DNA of 64,000 nucleotides, taken from positions 280,285,527 through 280,349,526 of the forward strand of contig OX336389.2 of NCBI GenBank assembly GCA_946902985.2, in the 5' to 3' direction. The notes beneath the pieces were generated by a model that did no database searches, had not been told where the DNA came from, and saw nothing but the letters and a program-made list of their open reading frames with translations. The translations under genes and the position numbers were made by a program. This DNA comes from Meconema thalassinum (Eukaryota; Arthropoda; Insecta; Orthoptera; Tettigoniidae). Numbering within the stretch: position 1 is the first letter of the stretch; each line of letters starts with the position of its first letter. Of the stretch, positions 9,678-20,910 are shown piece by piece.

Positions 9678-11020
9678 CAGGGGCGCACCCAGACTTTTGG
9701 TTTGGAGGGGGCTTTCCTCTATAACATGATTTCAGCTATGGAAAGAGAATGTGTCCATTATTATTCTTGTATGTAAATATGTATATTTGAGATCATATGC
9801 ATAAAAAGATATTCTATAAGATCAAATATACTGTAGAATGCTCTGTTAAAACCAATACAAAAGATGCTATTGGTTTGGAGATTATTTAAACAAAATGTGC
9901 ATTGGTTTTATACAAATTTTAGTTACAGTACCATTGAGCTAAGGTTATACAAGTAATAAAAATGAACTCCATGATTTTTATCAAGAATTAACTTTTGATC
10001 AAGATCAGAGTGATAACGACTGGATTGCTCTGCTCACTATTATCATAACTATATATCCAAATAACTATATATCCAACTACCAGGATCGTCAGATTGATGT
10101 GTAACATCAATAATCTGCAATCATTTACTAAGTTTTGAGTTGTTTATACCAAGAACTAGTATAGGTTTTAGGAAATTAATAATAACATTTTCATTTTGAA
10201 TATGTAAATTTAATTGGAACTAAAAATTACTTTTTAAAAATTACGAGATATTGTACACCATAGTGTTATGGATTGTAACAAATATTTTATGTGCTGTACG
10301 TGAAAATGTATAAGTTATTTTAATTTTCCTTAATAACTAACTTTATAATAAAAAATCTTAATCATTTCTAGAATGTCAAGTTGAACTTAATTACACGGGC
10401 TAAATGCAAGTTTAAACAAATAGTTGAATACAAATCATGTATCAATGAATTAACATTAACGTTGTTTGAATAAAGTGGAAACTCAAATTTCACAGAAGAT
10501 AATCCAGCCGCCTAGCAGATTTTTTCAAAACGGAAACTACCTCTGTACTGGTGACTTCAATTTCCCGGTGAATATTCAGTGCTGCTAGTCCAGTCAGCCT
10601 GTCTGCGCCCATGGTATGCCTAGGATATGTTTTCAGCCGACGTAGAGTAGAAAATGACCTCTCAGCAATGCTTGTAGTCACAGGGATGGTACACAAAATT
10701 CTCAACAATGTGTGGATATTAGGAAACAAGTCCTTGTCACATAGATTCAACACATCGATTGCGTTTTTAAGGATATTATCGTGGTCTTGAAGCTCTTGTG
10801 CCACAGTTCAAACTCAGCCATAAGCAGGCCTTTGTTGTTTCCTCCACTTTCAATTATGTAATTCTTATAAAAATTACACAGCTGTAAGAAATCAAGTTGC
10901 ATTTTTTCTTGGAAGGTTCCTTTATGTTTATGTGATGCAATGTTTTTAAAGTGTTCCCAGGTTTTTAGGGGGGGAGGGCTTAAGCCCCCAAAGCCCCCCC
11001 CCCCCCTGGGTGCGCCCCTG
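9678..11020 (-). mobile_element. hAT element with decayed transposase
   Basis: Inverted ends CAGGGGCGCACCCAG (9678-9692 and complement at 11006-11020) match perfectly over 15 bp and have the CAGGGGCG form common in hAT elements. G/C homopolymer runs sit just inside the right end (10969-11007). A clean 8-bp duplication was not found. The strand is set by the transposase remnant. At 1343 bp it is far shorter than an autonomous hAT (usually 2.5-4 kb). Confidence 0.85.
10490..10925 (-). pseudogene. hAT transposase C-terminal dimerisation region, frameshifted
   Basis: The 104-aa frame ending at 10490 contains LFPNIHTLLRILCTIPVTT, SIAERSFSTLRRLKTY and RLTGLAALNIHREI. This is the C-terminal hAT dimerisation domain of the ZMYM/TTF-type transposases. 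Upstream sequence of the same protein (FLQLCNFYKNYI, LLMAEFELWHKS) lies in another frame, with the switch near 10805, so a small indel has broken the gene. The zinc finger and DDE catalytic parts are gone. Protein and element agree in family, so this is a deletion derivative and not a domesticated gene. Confidence 0.88.
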
Positions 11021-11245
11021 TGTGTAGTTATAATTATTGGGTGGGGAATGGAGTAGGTGCCCCGGGTTTTGAAATAAGGTACAATCTCGTCATTTTCCTG
11101 GAGGGAGTGTGAAAAAATCGGGGGAAAGCCACATTCACTGTAACTCCTGTCGGCACCGAGGCCGGGATTTGACTTGCTGCAGCTCTCCGTTGCAGTCGTA
11201 ATGAGCGATTTAAAGCACACGACTTCTCCGCGGGGTCACACTTGT

Positions 11246-11864
11246 TCAATAAACTGGGACACAACATTTCGATTTACAAGAGATTCCAGTGTTTACCTTA
11301 AGAATACAAGCTTGGTCACTGCGTTAAACTGTCTTAGTCTATGTTCTCTTATTGTAATGACAAAATACAAGGAGAGAGATAGGAACGACGAATCACTTAG
11401 CACTTGTTGCACCTGTAAAGTGCAAAGGTTTACTGTATGCAAGAGCAAACAATACAGTCCCCATCAGATAAATTGAAACACAATGAGTATCGTTAACAAT
11501 ATCGAGCTATGTTAATACACATATTCACTCCCATTTATAGCAACTGTGAGCGTGGTGGCACAGGTTCGCTGACAACACGACTGGTACACGCCATTAACAC
11601 TCATGCTTAGCCTCAACAGGTCACACCCGCCATTGGCTTGTCTTTAATGAGTATTCTTAATAATAATAATAATAATCACACCAATTTGAATGAAGCACCC
11701 TGGCACTATGTTTTACGACTACGCCCCTGATTGGGAATGAATCAGCCGTAGCCCATCATAATAACACTCTCCAGACAATTGTGTCCTGGTCAACCTGACT
11801 CTTGTGCTACCGTAGCCTGCAAGATGATAATAATAATAATAATAATAATACATAAATATTCCAA
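11246..11864. other. No gene; (TAA)n tracts
   Basis: Microsatellite TAA runs lie at about 11660-11675 and 11828-11850. I see no coding signal. Confidence 0.4.
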
Positions 11865-12177
11865 AATCGCTTATCCTCCCAGCTCGGCTTCACCAACGGA
11901 CTCTTGTCATCAGACACAACTGGGGATGGTGACAGGTCCATCGCCCAGGTGACCGCTAACTTGGGTCTAGTTAAAGAAGAGTCAGGGAAAGGATTTTGGA
12001 AGGAAGTCAGTCGTGGACCTGTTGAAAGGAAACGTCCCAGCATTTGCCTGGCGGTGAAATTGGGAAACCACGAAAACCATTTTCAGGACGGCCAAGGTGG
12101 GATTCGAACCCACGCTCTCGCGATGCCAGTGAGGCATGAGGTAATGCGTTAGCGCTCTCGGACACCGAGGCCGGTAT
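11865..12177 (-). mobile_element. SINE-A copy between TAA tracts
   Basis: Complete body with GGCATTTGCCTGG and a B-box in reverse (GGTGGGATTCGAACCCACGC at 12098-12117, the best-preserved B-box of this family here). A (TAA)n tail lies left of it, and a second TAA run to the right joins the 3' end of a LINE. Confidence 0.9.
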
Positions 12178-12456
12178 AATAATAATAATAATTTTAATTT
12201 AATTTAATTTATTTATTAAATACTATTTATGTTACATTATTGTGATATGTCTCACGAATCTGATGACAGTACAGATTATCTGTGAGACATATTAATTATT
12301 ATTTACAACATATATATAGATTATATTTCAATACAAGAGTGCATGCAATTTTTTTTGTTATGATAATGATAAAGTATTAATGTAAATAATTAAAGACACA
12401 AAAAGTTACACTATAGTAGTTATATTAATAAATTTATGTTATGAGTTAATGTTTGG

Positions 12457-13231
12457 TTAAGTAATATTTTTAATGCGACTTATAGCTAGTTGTTTGCTGT
12501 TAATATTCGTCAATCCAGGTGGTAGTTCATTAAGTAGTGATGGTATAATATAATCTAGTCTCTTGAAACCATAGCTATTTATACATAAGGGTTTTACATA
12601 TTTAGTATTTGTTATGGCTCTTGTGTGTATGTTGTGAGAGATCATATGCCTGAATCTTGGATCATGGTAGTAGAGATTCAGTACAGTAATTTGGAACAAC
12701 TCTTTAATATTAAAATAAGGGATATCAGTGAAATATTTAAAGAACCTGTTTTGGCTATCTTGAAGATTATTAATTAAAGTTGTGTTTTGATTTCCCCAAG
12801 CTGCTATAGCATATCTTAATTTGCTTTCAATCAGAGCACTATAAATTGTTTTGTAAGTTTTCCTATCTACATAAAATCGGAGATTGTAGAAGGTGTAGAG
12901 GTTTGCTCTTAGTTTTTTTTATTATGTTTACTGTGTGTGTATTCATTTTAAAGTGTTCATCAAGGGTAATTCCTAGGTATTTTTGTGTCGAAGTACTATT
13001 TATGAAGGTGTTACATTTGCAACCTGCCAGGATGTTTTGGTGTATGCATGATATGCTGTGGTGCGTTAGTTTGTATTTTTCTTGTGTGAAGTGATCAACT
13101 CTGATGTGCATTATTTTAGATTTGGTTGTATTTATATACAAATTATTGTCATGACACCATCTTGTGATGTTATTGAAGTCTTCTTGAAGTCTATCAAAAG
13201 CTGTTTTAGAGTCTTTATGTATGGTATTGAA
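12457..13231 (-). pseudogene. LINE reverse transcriptase, C-terminal part
   Basis: The minus strand encodes a thumb-region block (AFDRLQEDFNNITRWCHDNN, LYINTTKSKIMHI, YLGITLDEHFKM) and then a C-terminal tail (RFRHMISHNIHTRA, GFKRLDYIIPSLLNELPPGL). The frame changes at least once between about 12700 and 12860. Function in a live copy would be DNA synthesis primed at the nicked target. Here it is dead. Confidence 0.85.
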
Positions 13232-15957
13232 CCCTTTACCCTATGTTGGATAAATGATTCTACTTTTTATTTCTTCAATTAATAAATATTTCAACCAGCA
13301 TCATGAAAGTAGCCAGACAGTGATGAGGAAATTTCAAGCATTTGTTGGAGACAGTAGGGACATACCTGCATCAGTTTAACAAAAGGCTAAGTACTTGAGC
13401 TATGAAAAGAAATAGCATAGCTATGTATCACAGGGACAGGTGTGGCTACCTCAATTTTAGAAGCGACGCGCGGTGAGACATGGTTCTGGTATGTTCATTG
13501 TGTTATTCGCGCCTAGAAGAAATATGATGCAGTAACGTGAATGGCTGATGAAGAAAATAGACACTCCCAAGACGCCAAGATCTACTAGAAACCGCCAAAT
13601 TATTAGAAATGGAGAACCAATGAGAGAAGAATGCCTACTTGCGCGCCAACTCCGGCTGGGGTACGCGGCGGCTAGCATTCACGCGGGAAATCGCCTAGAC
13701 AAAATCTCTACGATCGATTCTAGGATTAATGGGCATATTCGTGACCTGTGCAATATTACGAGTTCAGTGATATTTATTTCATTCCTGTACCACAATTATT
13801 TCGAGAAATTTTTACATAAAATCCCCCTCCATCTAGACCCAAGGGCCAGTTCATTTATAAGTGTGTCGAAGAGCCAAGACATCATTACTATTCTGTGCGT
13901 CTACGGACGTAGATTACTATTCTGTGCGTCTACGGACGTAGATTATTATTCTGTGCGTCTACGGACGTAGACTTTATTATTATTATTCTGTTCGTCTGAG
14001 GACGTAGACTTTTATTCTGTGTGTCGAGGACACAAGATATTCATTGTAAAGTGTTAAATTCAGTGATAGATAGTCATAGTACTATAGTTATAGGGGCAGT
14101 ATCGTCGATAATTCGCCAACGAACAGTGACAGGGAATTTAGTACCTGAACAAGCGAATTTAGTAGTCAGACATAAAGTGTATAATAACCTAATTTTTGTA
14201 TCAGCGCAAGGATGACATCGATGAATGCAGAGGAAGTTTGGAATTCTCAACACTCCGTCCGGATGGCTGATATGAGATAAAGAACCATCCAGTTGGGGAA
14301 TGGCGTCTGATGTTCTTTGACGGGTGACTACAAAAAGAGATGAGTACATAATAATTTTATTATTTGTTAAATTAACTTATGGTTTATGGGACATATTTTT
14401 GTAAATACTTTGCTTGTGTGATTAATGTAGTATATTTAGTTTTGATCTGACACACTTTTGTTTGGAAGCAGCTCGCACAATTGTAGTTAATGGAAAGTTC
14501 TTTTCTTTGTGTTGTGTTAACTAACGTAGCTATGTGAACGGCCGTGTTCGCCTAGGTTACGAAGTGCGGTTAAAAACGTCTCTCGGAGATATGTCGTGTT
14601 TCAGAAGTAGGACTGAATTAATATAATTATATAGTAGATTGGAGGGTAATTAAATTTTGTTGAGATTTATTATTGATCAGATTCAGTGTGATTATTGCCT
14701 TTTGGAGCAATGTAATTTGTGACGAAGAGTATTCTGCTCTATCGTAAGTTTTAAAGATTGTGTTAAATGTTTGCGAGCTCTAATTCAGCAGACCCGTGTG
14801 AAAGGCGTTATGTCAGTCCCAGATGTGTGTATTGTGAGTATATATTTTGTGGTATTACAAGCGGGAATTTCAGCAGAGACTGATTTCTGTCAGCTTGGTA
14901 CCAGATTCATATTGTATCCTTGCGAGGACAATTATGGATATGTGATTATTGTCTGACCATATGTTGAGTTGGAGGAGATGTTAGTTGCTGTTGATTCCTT
15001 GAGATAACAGTCCAGCTGGTCGGCTATTTATATACACTGGAAGGGGGACATGACTGGTAATGTGGAAAGGGTGAGTTGTGGTCACAAGGGCTGGCTGAGT
15101 TTCGCAAGCTCATCATTAGTGGAGTGCACGTCTGGCTCCCAATTACTTGAAAATAAATATAAATGTGAGAAACTGATCAATGGTAAAATTGTTTAAATAA
15201 ATGGGAGTTGCCTACGAAACACGATAATCTTCGAAGCGTTTCCTTAACATGCAATTTTGTTAATATAAAGTAATCTTAACCACTCAGGTTGTTTGTTGTT
15301 GTTGGTTTATTCTATGTTTATTTTCCATGTCAGTGACCCGTGAGTCACGTGCGGCGCTGTGTTTCCTTGTTGTTGAGTATCTGGCCATTGTGGCAGCTCA
15401 TTTGGTTAAGTGTGTCACCACACTAATAAGGGTCTCAGAGAGATGCCTGTAAATAGTAGAGTTGTAATATGTGTGTCAGAATTAGATTTAAGGATTTTTA
15501 TTAATGTTATGCCCATATCCATAAACGTTGATTTACGAGATGATTGTTCGTGAGCACCGTGGCTGTTAACCCGTTGCGAACGAACGATCATCCAAGTACT
15601 CATTTCTCGTAGATAGTCACCACGCGAACATAAATTCACATGCAAGATAGTGGAACTTGGATCCACATTTTATTAGAAAAGGGGAGATCCATCTGACTCC
15701 TCAAAGTGATAAATATTCCTGTCAGGGAAAAATTCAGGGAGGATTTTGTTTATTATTGTTTGTTTTATTCTTTTATGCACAAATTAGTTATTAAATCTTG
15801 TTATTATCTTACGTTTTGTCTCCTTACTTTCTTAATTATAGTTTTCATCCTATAACCCTTGCCTCAGAAAAGCACGTAGTTTGGCGGACGTAAACACCAC
15901 ACTATGAACTGAACGCGACCCCTTGATCTAAGATTCTTGCATAAAACACTGCTATTC
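13232..15957. other. 2.7-kb unidentified insertion inside the LINE
   Basis: The LINE reading breaks at 13231 and resumes at 15958. The four bases TGAA lie at both junctions (13228-13231 and 15958-15961), compatible with a 4-bp target duplication. The insert has no protein I recognise; its longest frame is 140 codons (13548-13970) without a domain. It holds a 29-bp hairpin minisatellite and GT/AT-rich sequence. A solo LTR or a long non-autonomous LTR element is possible, but its ends do not read TG...CA. Confidence 0.5.
13884..14036. repeat. 29-bp minisatellite with a hairpin core, 5 units
   Basis: Three exact 29-bp units start at 13884, 13913 and 13942, followed by two diverged ones. Each contains GTCTACGGACGTAGA, in which CTACG and CGTAG can pair around GA. 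Confidence 0.92.
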
Positions 15958-16405
15958 TGAAGGGTTCAGTATATATAGTGGTGTCATCAGCATAGATAAA
16001 TATTTTACTGTGTTTAATGGTTTCATTCATGTCGTTTACGAACAGGTTATATAGTGTAGGTGAAATAATACTGCCTTGAGGGATACCCCGTGTTCCTTCT
16101 ACTGCGTCACTGATAGTGTTATTGACCATAACTGCCATTTCCCTGTTTTTCAGATAGCTTTCAAATAGTTTGTAAGTCGTGCCTCTTATTCCAATATCGT
16201 GTAATTTAGCAAGTAGTTTATTGTGGTTTATTGTGTCAAATGCTTTAGAAAAGTCAAGAAAAAGTACCATTATGTGATTGTTCTTATTTAAGGCATTATT
16301 TATTACATTGGCAAATTCAGCCAGGAGTAGTTCAGTACTTTTTCCCTTCCTAAAACCGTATAGGTGTCCCTTTAAAATATCATATTTATTTAGGAAATTC
16401 TTCAA
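15958..16405 (-). pseudogene. LINE reverse transcriptase, palm region
   Basis: The minus-strand frame shows the RT motifs in order: YGFRKGKSTELLL, FLDFSKAFDTINH, GIPQGSIISPTLYNLF and the catalytic FIYADDTTIY. It is truncated before motif 0 at 16405. It leaves the LINE frame at TEPF, where the 13232-15957 insertion starts. The last ~14 residues of the open frame belong to the insertion. Confidence 0.93.
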
Positions 16406-16408
16406 TAA

Positions 16409-16989
16409 TAATAATAATAATACAATAATAAAACAATAATAACAATACGAATAACGTGTAATTTAAATGTTTTTCATTTCCTGAGATAAAACTGAACAAA
16501 TAGTTCCGTGAAGAATTAAATAGCCTATTTTCATATATCCCACTGGTATTTACCGTTAAAACTCTCCTGCCTATTAATACGATTTTCCATGTGATAGGCC
16601 TATACTAAATGGCTTTCGGTTCACAACTTATGTCTTCATCAACACGATTACATTCAGAAGTTATGTGCTATAATAGTCTATATAGGTATAGTTTCAATAT
16701 CGGTGATGAAGACTCATCCCGCGAGGTTGCATCTTTCTGGGACTAACCTAAGGTATTACCATAATTTTAGAAAAAAACAAATTCATGGCTTCTGTATGAG
16801 TACCCAAAAGTAAGCTACAGAATTTAGTGCCCTTATATAATGATTATTATCATAGCTCATCATACGAATCATTTTTTCAATCGCCTGCATAAGATAGGAG
16901 AAATAAAGAAAGGTTATAAAATTTCGAATAGACTTATTTGAAAACAATTGAACATCATTAGATGTCTCTACACCAAGCTCTGAATAAAG
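16409..16989. other. TAA tract and unassigned AT-rich DNA
   Basis: 16409-16456 is the TAA/CAATAATAA tract shared with 4271-4333. The rest shows no gene, repeat head or TIR that I recognise. Confidence 0.4.
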
Positions 16990-17046
16990 AAGATGTTGAT
17001 GATGATAATTGTTATTTAAAAGGGCCTAACATCTAGGTTATAGGCC
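16990..17046 (-). mobile_element. 3' end of a LINE family with (ATC)n tail
   Basis: GATGATGATAATTG, GGGCCTAACATCTAGGTTA and TAGGCCCCTA form the reverse complement of the terminal segment at 42430-42490 (GATGTTAGGCCCC...ATCATCATC). Only the last ~55 bp remain. Confidence 0.7.
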
Positions 17047-18600
17047 CCTAGTCTGAATAAAGATTCGCTGTGCCAAGTTTCATTGAACTCGCGTGATTGG
17101 ATCACTAGAAATGTTATTTTAAATACTTGAAACTCACATGACCACCATGATGTATTTGTGTTTCTCGGGATTTGGAATGTTACATATTTGTCCTGACTTA
17201 ACAACCCTCTAACAGCATATAAAATTTCAGCTTGATTGTTTGAATAGTTTCAGAGATATCGAGAACCGATGAAGTGTATCGTATAGACGCCATGTTGGAT
17301 TGTTTAATATATATATGCTATAGAATTATATGCTAGCAGATTAATATTATTATCATGCCTCATTATACCAACATGCATTTCTATCGTTTGTTTAGCACAC
17401 GAGAAATATAAACGTGATTTTTAAAATTAGTACAGCCGCCATTTTGAAGTTCTAATTGAAATTGTATGAAATTAGACGCTAATATATTAAGTCTTGTATG
17501 AAGATTGTCCGTGCTAAGTTTCACCGCGCTCGGATAATTACTGTAAGTCGTGAGAAGAATCCATATAACTATTTAAATTTCACGTCACCGCCATGCTGAA
17601 TTTGTGTTCATCAGGTTATTGAACATAAGTTCACCTATGGGAGGTGAACTTATGTTAATAGCCTCTATCAACATACAAAATTTCAGCTTTATTGCTGCAG
17701 TATATTCGCAGATATTGAGACCCGTCTGAATATTACAGATGGTCGCCATGGTGGATTGTTTGCTTAGGTTCATTGTTCAAACGTTCACTGCGATCACTTG
17801 GTTAGGACACACAAAAAATAAAATAAAACTATTTTAACATATTGCACAGCCACCATCTTGAGGTTATTAAAGCAATTGAATAACTTTAGATGTCAGTAGC
17901 TTAAATCGTCTATAATTATGTGCAGTACCGAATTTCATTGTGCTCGAATGATTAAATCGTGACAAAATACCATTTAAATACATTAATTTCGCTTGGCCGC
18001 CATGTTGGTTTTGTAGATAACAGTATTTTAAATGTCACATGAGTGAACTTAGAGTAATATTCTCTATCACCATACGAAATTTCAGGGTGATATCAGTAAT
18101 AGTTACGGAGATACAGAATGCCGGAAAATATTTCGCGCAGTCGGCATGTGGGATTGTTATATATGTACGCCATGGAGTTATGCACAATTAAATGAAGATT
18201 ATTGCGTGGACTTATTATTCAAACGTTCACTTCGATCTCATAATTAGAACACAAGAAATGAAAACTTTATTTTAAAATTTCGCTCAGCCGCTATCTTGAC
18301 GTTATTTAAAAAAATGAGCTAAATTAGATGCCAGTGGATTAGAATTTGTATAAAAATTTACCGCACCATTTTTTCTTGCGCTCGGATGGTTAAATCGCGA
18401 GTAAAGTCCATTTAAATACTTCAACTTCGCTTGGCCGCCATGTTGGTATTGTACTTAACAGGTTTTTGAAAGTCATGTCAACCTAGTGCCCTTTATCACC
18501 ATACAAAATTTAAGGATGATATCGGTAACTGTTGCGGAGATATAGCATGCCAGTGAAATATTTCGCACGGCCGCCATGTTGGATTGGTGAAACATATTAA
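17047..18600 (-). repeat. Array of ~440-bp repeats, four diverged units
   Basis: A recurring block (CTCGGATGGTTAAATCGCGA, then ATTTAAATACTT, then GCCGCCATGTTGG) appears at about 17087, 17528, 17941 and 18381, giving spacings of 441, 413 and 440 bp. A second GCCGCCAT-type motif lies mid-unit. The same repeat in the opposite orientation forms the array at 36650-37860. I see no coding frame. Confidence 0.85.
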
Positions 18601-18635
18601 AATTTGAAAGGCACGGTCGGGCTCGGATGAGGTAG

Positions 18636-18936
18636 TACAGGGCGCCCGGGAATGTTCTCCGCAGTGGCTACGTGAATCTGCGAGTGGTTGCGTCATGAGA
18701 TTAGTTGGCAGCACAGTGTCCTTGATAGGGTGAAAGCCACATGTGTGGGCTGTGGGCTGTCGAATTCGTCAGTGTGTATTGCAATAAGCCAGCATGTGTG
18801 TCATCAGCACTTCTAGCATCAGTTATGAATGGCTGTGGTGAGTATAAAGTTTACAGTTTGTTTGTTATGATACAAGCGACGTAATCTCTCGCAGAAGCTT
18901 GTAGGCACTGCGGAGAACATTCCCGGGCGCACTGTA
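18636..18936. mobile_element. TA-flanked MITE, 297 bp
   Basis: Inverted termini of about 34 bp start CAGGGCGCCCGGGAATGTTC at 18638 and end with the complement at 18934, with few mismatches. TA lies at 18636-18637 and 18935-18936. The interior is non-coding. Size, TIR and TA target fit a Tc1/mariner-class MITE. Confidence 0.88.
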
Positions 18937-19109
18937 GTATGTATTTACTGAGTTTTATTGAAATCGCTCGGGTGGTTTAGATTTCATTAGGGACACACAC
19001 ACTCATACACACACACGGACAAAAGGTGATCTCATAAGCCTATCTTTATAGTATGAAAAATGGACTAAAAATAGCTTCCAACACGATAATGTAATATCAA
19101 TAATAATAC

Positions 19110-19595
19110 TGTGGGTTCAACGTTCCATTTAACTACTGCGGCTTTTCGAGACGCCACGCCGGGATACCGGGAATTTGTCCTAAAGTGTTTGAAAATGGAA
19201 ATCCATAGCCTGCTTCCAGTCGACCGACCGGGTCAGGGAATGGAATGAATGAAGCCCCCATCTAACGGCGAGGATATGAACTATGCCGGCTGCCGAAGCC
19301 TATCACACTCCCCTGGGACAATGATTAAATGAATGACTGATGAAATGAAGTTATAGAGGAGAGTGTTGCTGGAATGAAATTGTGACAGGGAAAACCGGAG
19401 TACCCGGAGAAAACTGTCTGCCTCCGCTTTGTCCAGCACAAATCTCACATGGAGTGACCGGGATTTGAACCACGGACCCAACGGTGAGAGGCCGGCGTTC
19501 TGCTGCCTAAGCCACGGAGGCTTTCCTCAAGTGTTTACTCTCTCGTATTTAAGCACCCTGAAATGTACCGCTGCACCATGCAGTAATGGTCGGCT
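19110..19595 (-). mobile_element. SINE-F split by SINE-B
   Basis: The F tail (CCATTTAACTACTGCGGC, GACGCCACGCCGGGAT) ends at 19190, and the F head (ACCGCTGCACCATGCAG) resumes after 19529. The direct repeat AAGTGTTT (19183-19190 and 19529-19536) marks the later SINE-B insertion. Confidence 0.78.
19191..19528 (-). mobile_element. SINE-B, full length (338 bp)
   Basis: The reversed tRNA-like head at the right end (GGGATTTGAACCACGGACCC as B-box and GCCTAAGCCACGGAGGC as acceptor/A-box side) is followed by TCCGGTTTTCCCTG-type body sequence. The tail contains CGACCGACCGGGTCAGGG. The target duplication is AAGTGTTT. Other copies are at 28320-29020 and 40319-40473. Confidence 0.88.
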
Positions 19596-19732
19596 GGAAG
19601 ATGGCCGGATGATAGCAGGGCTCAAATTGAGCACATCCCGCCTTATAACCTGGAGCAGGAGCTGTGGCCTGGTCATTCATATTCTACATCCCGTCACTTA
19701 AGTCTGATCAGTGACAAGTGACAGCTAGGATC

Positions 19733-20365
19733 TGCATGTCCCAGTCCCTTCTGCTTCTCCTTCTGCCCTGTCTTCTTCTTCTTCTGCCTTCTTCTCCTCT
19801 GCCTTCTATTTCTTCTCCTTCTCCTCTGGCATCGTCTTCTCCTTCTCCTCCTTAATCTTCTCTTCCTCTGCCATCTTCTTCTCCTTCTTCTCCTCCTCCA
19901 CCTTCTTCTTCTTCTTCTTTTGGCGGACCGGGTTCGATTCCCAGTCAATGCATGTGAGATTTTCGAAGTGAAATGCCGTGTATTGTGGTTCGGATTCCAC
20001 TTAAAACGGAGGTCCCGTGGCTCATGATCGCGAGATTAACAGTCACGTTAAACTACAAGCTTCCTTTTTCTTCTTCTTTTTCATCAACATCTTCTCCACC
20101 TCCTCCTTCTCCTCCTTCATCTTCTCCTCCACTTCCTACTTCTTCATCTCCTCTTCTTTTCTCTTCTCCTCCTCTTCATCCATCATCTTCTTTTCCCACT
20201 TATCCATCTCCTCCTCGTTCTTCTTCATCACCTTCTTCTCCTTCTCCTCCTCTTCCTTCTTCTTACCCTCATTCTCCTCTTCCGTCTTCCTCTTCTCCTC
20301 CGTCATCTTCTTCTCTTCCTTTTTTAACTCCTCCTTCTATTCCTCCACGTTCATCATCTCCCAAT
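19733..20365. repeat. Two long polypyrimidine tracts around a SINE-like head
   Basis: On the plus strand 19740-19920 and 20060-20365 are almost pure C/T, mostly CTT, CTC and TCC triplets. Between them lies a tRNA-like fragment (GGGTTCGATTCCCAGTC at about 19930). The frames through these tracts (Lys/Glu/Arg-rich on minus, Ser/Pro/Phe-rich on plus) are low-complexity artefacts. Confidence 0.93.
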
Positions 20366-20570
20366 TGAGGGGTTGATAACAATAGTGATCTAAACCACGA
20401 TTCGTTAACTTAATGTTGTTAAATTCCTCAAAAGAAAATAACCCTTTGGGTTCAACCCTTCAATTTGTGTTTAGGGTTTCCAATAGCCGCAGCAGGTTTA
20501 AAAACAAAGTGGTAAGCGATAGTGTATATTATACTTGCAAGTAGATCTACTGGTTTATCCACTTATCTGC

Positions 20571-20900
20571 GTAGTGGCCAGGATTCATGCCTGTCGCCTT
20601 AGAGGTCCGGGTTCGATTCCCGCCTTAGCCATTCTAGATGTGGTTTTCCGTAGTTTCCCAACTCCATTTCAGGCAAATGCTAATATGGTTCCTACCGTAA
20701 GGCCACGGCCACTTCCTACTCAATCATATCCCCAATTATAAATACGCATACTAATACGGCCATCCATAACACAGGTTATCAGACACACATACCCAAGTTC
20801 ACGGTGCTGATGGCCAAGATGTTTCAAGTCCCTAAAATGAATTCACGAGAACGTTTTCTTCCCAACTCCTTGCCCAATTCCATTCATCTTCATTCATTTC
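20571..20900 (+). mobile_element. SINE-C copy
   Basis: The tRNA-like head GTAGTGGCCAGGATTC...GGGTTCGATTCCCGCC is followed by the family core (GTTTCCCAACTCCATTTCAG, AAGGCCACGGCCACTTCC) and the 3' section ACACAGGTTATCAGACACAC...AAGTCCCTAAAATGAA. A TTAA target at its end hosts the next transposon. Confidence 0.85.
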
Positions 20901-20910
20901 ATCTCGTTAA

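Larger units (their letters stand above)
9545..11245 (-). mobile_element. SINE (30.5-kb type) split by a hAT element
   Basis: The left part (about 9545-9677, TTTGTCTGATAACCTGTGTT...GACTGTAGTAGTG) and right part (11021-11245, TTTTGAAATAAGGTAC...CGCTCATTACGACTGC) together parallel the unbroken reverse-oriented copy at 30520-30800. The hAT insertion at 9678-11020 separates them. Confidence 0.7.
12178..16408 (-). mobile_element. Non-LTR retrotransposon (CR1/Jockey-like group), 5'-truncated and interrupted
   Basis: Two reverse-transcriptase segments on the minus strand (16405-15958 and 13231-12457) are collinear parts of one protein, separated by 2.7 kb of unrelated DNA. The 3' UTR runs to a (TAA)n tail at about 12180. 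The truncated 5' end at about 16408 abuts another TAA tract. Clade assignment rests only on eye-level motif comparison. Confidence 0.85.

Noticed and set aside
12098..12177. Free-standing tRNA genes at the many GGTTCGAATCC-type boxes
   Set aside because: Each box is followed by a constant SINE body, and heads do not close into good cloverleafs with plausible anticodon arms.
13548..13970. 140-codon frame in the 2.7-kb insertion as a new gene
   Set aside because: There is no domain, no convincing start context, and a frame of this length is expected by chance. It is kept only as part of the unidentified insertion.
19694..20376. Long frames rich in Lys/Arg/Glu or Ser/Pro
   Set aside because: They are translations of polypyrimidine/polypurine simple sequence, open in several frames at once.
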